DNA from: Prevotellaceae bacterium
GTDB taxonomy: Bacteria > Bacteroidota > Bacteroidia > Bacteroidales > UBA932
NCBI GenBank assembly: GCA_031290755.1
Contig: JAITMY010000121.1
Coordinates: 1 to 11,138, forward strand
Direction: 5' to 3'
DNA: 11,138 nucleotides
Positions 7,263-11,138 of this stretch are shown piece after piece. The notes under the pieces were generated by a model. The model worked only from the letters and a program-made list of their open reading frames with translations, had not been told where the DNA came from and did no database searches. Within the stretch, counting starts at the first letter, position 1; every line of letters starts with the position of its first letter. The translations under genes and the position numbers were made by a program.

Positions 7263-7305
7263 GTAGCCGTTCAGATTTCAGGTTATACACTTCAGATTGT
7301 CGGCG

Positions 7306-7313
7306 CAAAGGTA
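7306..7313 (-). promoter_or_regulatory. -7 promoter element of the membrane-protein gene
   Basis: TACCTTTG on the minus strand, followed by CGCC, matches TAnnTTTG perfectly. It sits 43 bases upstream of the ATG at 7262. No convincing -33 TTTG is seen upstream. Confidence 0.65.
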
Positions 7314-7384
7314 GCTATAAATTAGTACGCTGCTACAGGCAGGCACGTCTTTTTTCGCAAACCACCCGCCCGCGCACAGCGGCG

Positions 7385-7424
7385 GCGGCTGCGCAATCCC
7401 CATTTGTAGGTATTGCGCAGCCGC
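7385..7424. repeat. 13-bp-arm inverted repeat between the divergent promoters
   Basis: GCGGCTGCGCAAT (7385..7397) is the exact reverse complement of ATTGCGCAGCCGC (7412..7424), with a 14-base spacer. The right arm covers the -33 region of the feoAB promoter. The repeat lies upstream of both predicted start sites, so it should not be in either mRNA. That favours a protein-binding site or a DNA structure over an RNA terminator. It has no flanking T-run. The GC-rich arms do not look like an AT-rich Fur box. Confidence 0.7.
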
Positions 7425-7443
7425 GCCCTTATCTATACCTTTG
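7413..7443 (+). promoter_or_regulatory. feoAB promoter (-33 TTG, 20-bp spacer, -7 TACCTTTG)
   Basis: TACCTTTG at 7436..7443 is a perfect TAnnTTTG element, and TTG at 7413..7415 stands 20 bases before it, the spacing expected for the Bacteroidota housekeeping sigma factor. The predicted transcription start is near 7447-7450, leaving a leader of about 25 bases before the feoAB ATG with no clear Shine-Dalgarno sequence. Confidence 0.75.
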
Positions 7444-7457
7444 CAAATTTATTTGCA
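7442..7457. promoter_or_regulatory. Candidate operator on the feoAB start site
   Basis: TGCAAAT (7442..7448), TT, ATTTGCA (7451..7457) is a perfect 7-2-7 palindrome. It begins in the last two bases of the -7 element and covers the predicted transcription start, the classic place for a repressor that blocks RNA polymerase. Iron-uptake genes are usually repressed by Fur- or DtxR-family metal sensors. The sequence is AT-rich like such sites, but it does not match the canonical Fur box, so the regulator is unnamed. Confidence 0.55.
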
Positions 7458-7473
7458 TAACCAATAAACAACC

Positions 7474-9924
7474 ATGCGGCTATCTGATTTAAGCAACGGC
7501 GAAAAGGGCGTCATCTGCAAGGTGCTGGGGCGCGGCGCCTTCCGCAAGCGCATCACCGAAATGGGCTTCGTGAAGGGGCAGGTGGTAACGGTGGTGAAGA
7601 ACGCCCCCCTGAAAAGCCCCATCGAATACGCCATCATGGGCTACAACGTGTCGCTGCGGCGCAGCGAGGCCGGCATGGTGGAGGTGCTCACCGAGGAGGA
7701 GGCCGCGCAGCTCGACCTCGCCGGCGCCACCACCGCCACCATTGACGAGGTGCTCATGCGCACGGCGCAGGCTGCCGGAAGCGTAATCAACGTGGCCTTT
7801 GTGGGGAACCCCAACACCGGCAAAACATCCCTCTTCAACCAGCTGGCGGGGGCGCACGAGCACGTGGGAAACTACTCCGGCGTTACCGTCGAGCTCAAAA
7901 AGGCGCAGGTGAAGCTCGACGGCTACACCATCAACCTCGTGGACCTGCCCGGCACCTACTCCCTCACCGCCTACTCGCCCGAAGAGGTGTACGTGCGCCG
8001 CTACATCGCCGAGGAGATGCCCGACGTCATCGTGAACGTGGTGGACGCCACCAACCTCGAGCGCAACCTCTACCTCACCACCCAGCTCATCGACATGGAC
8101 GTGAAGGTGGTCATGGCGCTCAACATGTACGACGAGCTGGAGGCGCACGGCGACCGCCTCGACCACGCCGCGCTGGGGCGCATGCTCGACATCCCCATGG
8201 CGCCCACCGTAGGCGCCCGCGGGCGGGGCATGCGCGAGCTGCTGCTGGCCATCGTGCACAGCTACGAGGACACCGGCCTCCCCCGCCCTACGCGGGGTGC
8301 CGCCGCCCCGCCACGCCGCCCCGCGCCCCTCGCCGCCACCGCCGGAGCGCCGCACCACCATATCCACATTTACTACGGCGCCGCCGTGGAGGAGGCCATC
8401 GCCGCCCTACAGCTGCTGCTGCGAAGCCCGCAGAACAGCGCCCTCCCCGACCGCTACTCCACCCGCTTCCTCGCCATCAAGCTCCTCGAAAAGGATGCGG
8501 TGGCCGCCGACATCGTGCAGGCCGAGTGCGCCAACGCCGCCGACATCCTCGCCACGGCCAAGCGCCGCATCGCCGACGTGGAGGCCGAGTTCAAGGAGGA
8601 TAGCGAAACCGTCATCGCCGACGCCAAGTACGGCTTCGTGGCCGGGGCGCTGCGCGAAACGCTCCGGCACGGCAGGGAAGACCGCCACAGCCGCACCCGC
8701 AAGATAGACAACCTCGTTACGAGCCGCGCACTCGGCTTCCCCATTTTTTTGCTCCTGATGTGGGGCATGTTCTACGCCACCTTTGCGCTGGGGCGCTACC
8801 CCACCGAGTGGATAAGCCGCGGCGTTGAGCTGCTATCCCGCGGGCTTGCAGCGGCGCTGCCCCCGTCGCTGCCCGCAGACCTGCTCGTCAGCGGCGTGAT
8901 CAACGGCGCCGGAAGCGTGCTCGCCTTCCTCCCCAACATCCTCTTGCTCTTCTTCTTCATCTCCTACTTCGAGGACTCCGGCTACATGGCGCGCGCCGTT
9001 TTCATCACCGACAAGCTGATGCACGCCATCGGGCTTCACGGCAAGTCGTTCATCCCTCTCATCATGGGCTTCGGGTGCAACGTGCCGGCCATCATGGCCA
9101 CGCGCACCATCGAAAACCGCACGCAGCGGCGCCTCACCATGCTGCTCATCCCCTTCATGTCGTGCAGCGCACGGCTGCCCGTTTACGTGCTGCTCATCGG
9201 CGCCTTCTTTCCGCGCCACGCAGGCACGGTGCTCTTCGCTGTGTACCTCGCGGGCATTGCTATCGCCATTCTCTCCGGCCTCCTCTTCAGCAAATTTCTG
9301 TTCAAGGACAAGGGGCAGCCCTTCGTGATGGAGCTGCCGCCCTACCGCCGCCCCTCGTTCGGCACGCTGGCGCGGCACACGTGGCACAAGGGCGGGCAGT
9401 ACCTCCGCAAAAACGGCCTGACGATACTCGTCGCCAGCGTGGCCATCTGGGGGCTGAGCACCTTCCCCCTACAGCCCCACGGCGAGCGGGCGCCCTACGA
9501 GCAGTCGTACCTTGGGCAGCTGGGGCACGCCGTGCAGCCCGCGCTGGCGCCGCTGGGCTTCGACGGGAAGATGAGCATCAGCCTGCTCACGGGCGTGGCC
9601 GCCAAGGAAACGGTGGTGAGCACCCTCGGCGTGCTCTACCGCGCCGAGGTGGAGGACGACGGCAGCACCGCCCGCCTCGAGCAGCGCCTACGCGCCGAGC
9701 GCCACCCCAGCGGGCCGCACCGCGGGCAGCCCGTGTTCACGCCACCCACGGCGCTGGCCTGCATCGCCTTCATCCTGCTCTACCTGCCCTGCGTGGCCGC
9801 CGTGGTGGCCATCAGGCGCGAGAGCGGCAGCCGCCTGATAGCCGCCTTCACCGTAGCCTACACCACGGTCGTGGCTTGGCTGGCGGCCTTCGCCGTGCAG
9901 CGGGTGGCCGCCGCGCTCATGTAG
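7474..9924 (+). CDS. feoB: FeoA-FeoB fusion, ferrous iron transporter
   Basis: An 816-residue inner-membrane protein that imports Fe(II), driven or gated by GTP. Residues 1-72 are a complete FeoA SH3-like domain (LSNGEKGVICKVLG, ITEMGFVKGQVV). A linker leads to the G domain: G1 GNPNTGKTS at 111-119, switch Thr in NYSGVTVE at 133-140, G3 DLPG at 157-160, G4 NMYD at 217-220, G5 GARG at 247-250. A Pro/Ala/Arg-rich stretch (270-293) and HHHIHIYYG (294-302) precede the helical regulatory part. The membrane domain has gate 1 GFGCNVPAIMATRT (532-545) with MSCSARLPVY (562-571), and gate 2 LLTGVAAKETVVSTLG (704-719). All expected motifs are intact. FeoA-FeoB fusions are known in Bacteroidota. Expression is probably iron-controlled through the palindromes at its promoter. 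Confidence 0.96.
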   Translation: MRLSDLSNGEKGVICKVLGRGAFRKRITEMGFVKGQVVTVVKNAPLKSPIEYAIMGYNVSLRRSEAGMVEVLTEEEAAQLDLAGATTATIDEVLMRTAQAAGSVINVAFVGNPNTGKTSLFNQLAGAHEHVGNYSGVTVELKKAQVKLDGYTINLVDLPGTYSLTAYSPEEVYVRRYIAEEMPDVIVNVVDATNLERNLYLTTQLIDMDVKVVMALNMYDELEAHGDRLDHAALGRMLDIPMAPTVGARGRGMRELLLAIVHSYEDTGLPRPTRGAAAPPRRPAPLAATAGAPHHHIHIYYGAAVEEAIAALQLLLRSPQNSALPDRYSTRFLAIKLLEKDAVAADIVQAECANAADILATAKRRIADVEAEFKEDSETVIADAKYGFVAGALRETLRHGREDRHSRTRKIDNLVTSRALGFPIFLLLMWGMFYATFALGRYPTEWISRGVELLSRGLAAALPPSLPADLLVSGVINGAGSVLAFLPNILLLFFFISYFEDSGYMARAVFITDKLMHAIGLHGKSFIPLIMGFGCNVPAIMATRTIENRTQRRLTMLLIPFMSCSARLPVYVLLIGAFFPRHAGTVLFAVYLAGIAIAILSGLLFSKFLFKDKGQPFVMELPPYRRPSFGTLARHTWHKGGQYLRKNGLTILVASVAIWGLSTFPLQPHGERAPYEQSYLGQLGHAVQPALAPLGFDGKMSISLLTGVAAKETVVSTLGVLYRAEVEDDGSTARLEQRLRAERHPSGPHRGQPVFTPPTALACIAFILLYLPCVAAVVAIRRESGSRLIAAFTVAYTTVVAWLAAFAVQRVAAALM

Positions 9925-9950
9925 CCGCTACCGCGCATCAAAATTTTACC

Positions 9951-9958
9951 TACCTTTG
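9951..9958 (+). promoter_or_regulatory. -7 promoter element of the nuclease-hsdM operon
   Basis: TACCTTTG followed by CACC is a perfect TAnnTTTG match 21 bases before the nuclease ATG. It implies a very short leader and shows that the restriction locus uses the host's housekeeping promoter type even though its base composition differs. No clear -33 element was found. Confidence 0.65.
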
Positions 9959-9979
9959 CACCTTAACAGGTAAAAAAAA

Positions 9980-10954
9980 ATGAACGAGCAGAACCACATA
10001 GCCTCCACGCAGGAATTTGAGCAAGTGCACGGCATTATTGCTTTGCGTCGCTCGCGAGCATTGCAGGCAGTCAATAACGAGCACTTGCTTACTGCGTGGG
10101 AGGTGGGGGCGTATGTTTCCGCCCGCCTCAAAAACTCCGCTTGGGGCAGCAAAACCGTAATGCAGCTTTCGGAATACCTGCGAGCGCAAGACCCAACATT
10201 GAGAGGTTTTGGCAGAAGTAATATTTACAGTATGGTTTTGCTGTACGACACTTATTCGTCTATAGAATTTTTGCAACTTATTGAAAAATTAAAGCTTAAT
10301 GAATTTGTGCCGCCAATGGCTGCGCAAATAGAAGATGCCGTAATTGTCCAACCAATGGCTGGACAATTACAAATGCAACCAATTGTCCAGATTGAATCTG
10401 GACAATTGGTGCAGATTGAATCTGCACCAATTTCTAACTTTCTGAATTTAACCTCGCTATCCAATCATTTTGAAATTATCAAGGAAAAACGCTTGCAAAA
10501 CGGCATTTTGAGCAACATGAAAGATTTTATACTCGAATTGGGCAAGGATTTTCTTTTCTACGCCCAAGAATTGCCTTTACAAGTGGGCACCTCTACTTTC
10601 AAGGTCGATTTGGTATTTTTTCACAGAGGGTTGCAGTGCTTGGTGGCTATTGAGTTAAAGGCAGGAAAATTCAAGCCCGAATATATGGGTCAGCTCGAAT
10701 TTTACCTCGAAGCCCTTGACCGCGACATGCGCCGCAGCAACGAAAACCCAAGTATGGGTATTTTGCTTTGTCAGGAAGCCGACCACAGCATAGTAGAATA
10801 CGCTATGAGCCGCAGCTTAAGCCCCACGATGATTGCCGAATACGAGCGGCAGCTTATTCCAAAAGAAGTGCTGACACACTCGTTGGAAGAATTTACTGCG
10901 TTTTTAAAACCCAAGAAGAATATTATCAATTATAGAAAAACTGATAAAACATGA
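9980..10954 (+). CDS. PD-(D/E)xK nuclease domain protein of the DUF1016/YhcG type
   Basis: A 324-residue protein. Residues 12-105 resemble the DUF1016 N-terminal helical domain (ALQAVNNEHLLTAWEVGAYV, GFGRSNIYSMVLLYDTY). Residues 176-310 form a PD-(D/E)xK nuclease core: Asp210 in FKVDLVFF, Glu225 and Lys227 in IELKAGK, and Gln238 in GQLEFYLEALDRDMR. YhcG-type proteins often travel with type I restriction loci; a role in defence is inferred. Between the domains, residues 121-151 are encoded by chained DNA palindromes (IVQIESGQLVQIES-type repeats). The central part that in relatives I remember links the two domains over some 60 or more residues appears shortened. It overlaps hsdM by ATGA. The middle of the gene is much more AT-rich than feoB. 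Start ATG 9980 follows AGG and a run of A. Confidence 0.85.
   Translation: MNEQNHIASTQEFEQVHGIIALRRSRALQAVNNEHLLTAWEVGAYVSARLKNSAWGSKTVMQLSEYLRAQDPTLRGFGRSNIYSMVLLYDTYSSIEFLQLIEKLKLNEFVPPMAAQIEDAVIVQPMAGQLQMQPIVQIESGQLVQIESAPISNFLNLTSLSNHFEIIKEKRLQNGILSNMKDFILELGKDFLFYAQELPLQVGTSTFKVDLVFFHRGLQCLVAIELKAGKFKPEYMGQLEFYLEALDRDMRRSNENPSMGILLCQEADHSIVEYAMSRSLSPTMIAEYERQLIPKEVLTHSLEEFTAFLKPKKNIINYRKTDKT
10303..10432. repeat. Chain of four in-frame palindromes in the nuclease gene
   Basis: Four inverted repeats follow each other. (0) 10303..10310 with 10322..10329, one mismatch, loop containing CCAATGGC. (1) 10340..10350 with 10360..10370, 11-bp perfect arms, loop also containing CCAATGGC. (2) 10378..10393 with 10395..10410, 16-bp perfect arms around a single G. 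(3) 10404..10417 with 10419..10432, 14-bp perfect arms around a single G. Units 0 and 1 share the loop, 1 and 2 share the arm AATTGTCCA, 2 and 3 share the centre CAGATTGAATCTG and overlap by 7 bases. Offsets between matching parts are 39, 39 and 24 bases, all multiples of three. Confidence 0.92.
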
Positions 10955-11138
10955 ATAGAGAACAACAACGCGCGGAGCTGCACCGCACTATTTGGCAAAT
11001 TGCCAATGATTTAAGAGGCAGCGTTGATGGCTGGGATTTCAAACAATATGTGTTGGGATTCTTGTTTTATCGCTTTATTAGCGAAAACATTACCGACTAC
11101 CTCAATAAACTTGTGCGTAAAGCAAGAAACGACAACAG
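10951..11138 (+). CDS. hsdM: Type I restriction-modification methyltransferase subunit HsdM (N-terminus only)
   Basis: The visible 62 codons start MNREQQRAELHRTIWQIAND and continue LRGSVDGWDFKQYVLGFLFY, then RFISENITDYL. This is the HsdM N-terminal helical domain; the signature is a small-residue helix followed by W/Y-(D/E)-(F/Y)-K-x-Y-(V/I)-L-G-(F/L)-(L/I)-F-(Y/F)-(R/K)-(Y/F)-(I/L)-S-E. HsdM methylates adenines using S-adenosylmethionine in complex with the specificity subunit HsdS. The SAM-binding and NPPF motifs would lie beyond the window. The ATG overlaps the nuclease stop (ATGA at 10951..10954), so both genes are translated from one message. Confidence 0.93.
   Translation, partial: MNREQQRAELHRTIWQIANDLRGSVDGWDFKQYVLGFLFYRFISENITDYLNKLVRKARNDN

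Noticed and set aside
7489..8367. Long open frame (292 codons) on the minus strand inside feoAB
   Set aside because: It is a shadow of the GC-rich feoAB codons, with a low-complexity Val/His/Gly/Ala-rich translation and no recognisable domain; FeoAB motifs on the plus strand are intact throughout.
9075..9983. Second plus-strand open frame (302 codons) overlapping the end of feoAB
   Set aside because: The translation is rich in Arg, Ala, His and Pro, as expected of a shifted frame in GC-rich DNA, and FeoB gate motifs continue in the other frame.
10303..10432. CRISPR array
   Set aside because: The repeats are palindromes with shared parts of different length, in frame within a coding sequence, with no constant repeat and unique spacer pattern.

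Overview
The window reads as chromosomal DNA of a GC-rich member of the Bacteroidota, most likely a Bacteroidales-type organism. Three things support this. The exact octamer TACCTTTG, a perfect match to the Bacteroidota -7 promoter element TAnnTTTG, stands upstream of four genes or operons. There is an ECF sigma factor/FecR anti-sigma pair with the Bacteroidota-type C-terminal domain (DUF4974 style). FeoA and FeoB are fused in one protein, and most starts lack a clear Shine-Dalgarno sequence. The genus cannot be told from this sequence.

Region 1 (1-3975, minus strand): a co-directional, tightly packed row, ffh (SRP54) -> folD -> ECF sigma factor -> FecR-type anti-sigma factor, followed at the very edge by the first six codons of another gene that is probably the regulated TonB-dependent receptor. 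ffh and folD are housekeeping genes for protein targeting and one-carbon metabolism; sigma/FecR/receptor form a cell-surface signalling unit. The sigma gene starts with TTG, and an in-frame ATG next to the folD stop is cut off by an amber codon. A 31-bp two-block repeat occurs both at the sigma/fecR junction and upstream of the edge gene.

Region 2 (3976-7262): a divergent intergenic region with a terminator-like hairpin, then a plus-strand pair made of an RND-type periplasmic adaptor (no pump or outer-membrane partner next to it) and a membrane-anchored endonuclease/exonuclease/phosphatase (EEP) family protein. The EEP gene overlaps tail-to-tail by 9 bp with a minus-strand polytopic membrane protein gene, perhaps DUF6427.

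Region 3 (7263-9924): a divergent promoter region with a 13-bp-arm GC-rich inverted repeat between the two promoters and a second short palindrome on the predicted transcription start of feoAB. It leads into a FeoA-FeoB fusion for ferrous iron uptake.

Region 4 (9925-11138): the start of a restriction-modification locus, with a DUF1016/YhcG-like PD-(D/E)xK nuclease gene overlapping hsdM (type I methyltransferase, cut by the window edge) by ATGA. This region is visibly more AT-rich than the preceding genes, which suggests a transferred defence island. Inside the nuclease gene, about 130 bp consist of four chained palindromes that share loops, arms or centres and all keep the reading frame. This is the most unusual structure in the window. 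No tRNA, rRNA, CRISPR array or insertion sequence was seen. Apart from coding sequence no stretch exceeds about 215 bp.
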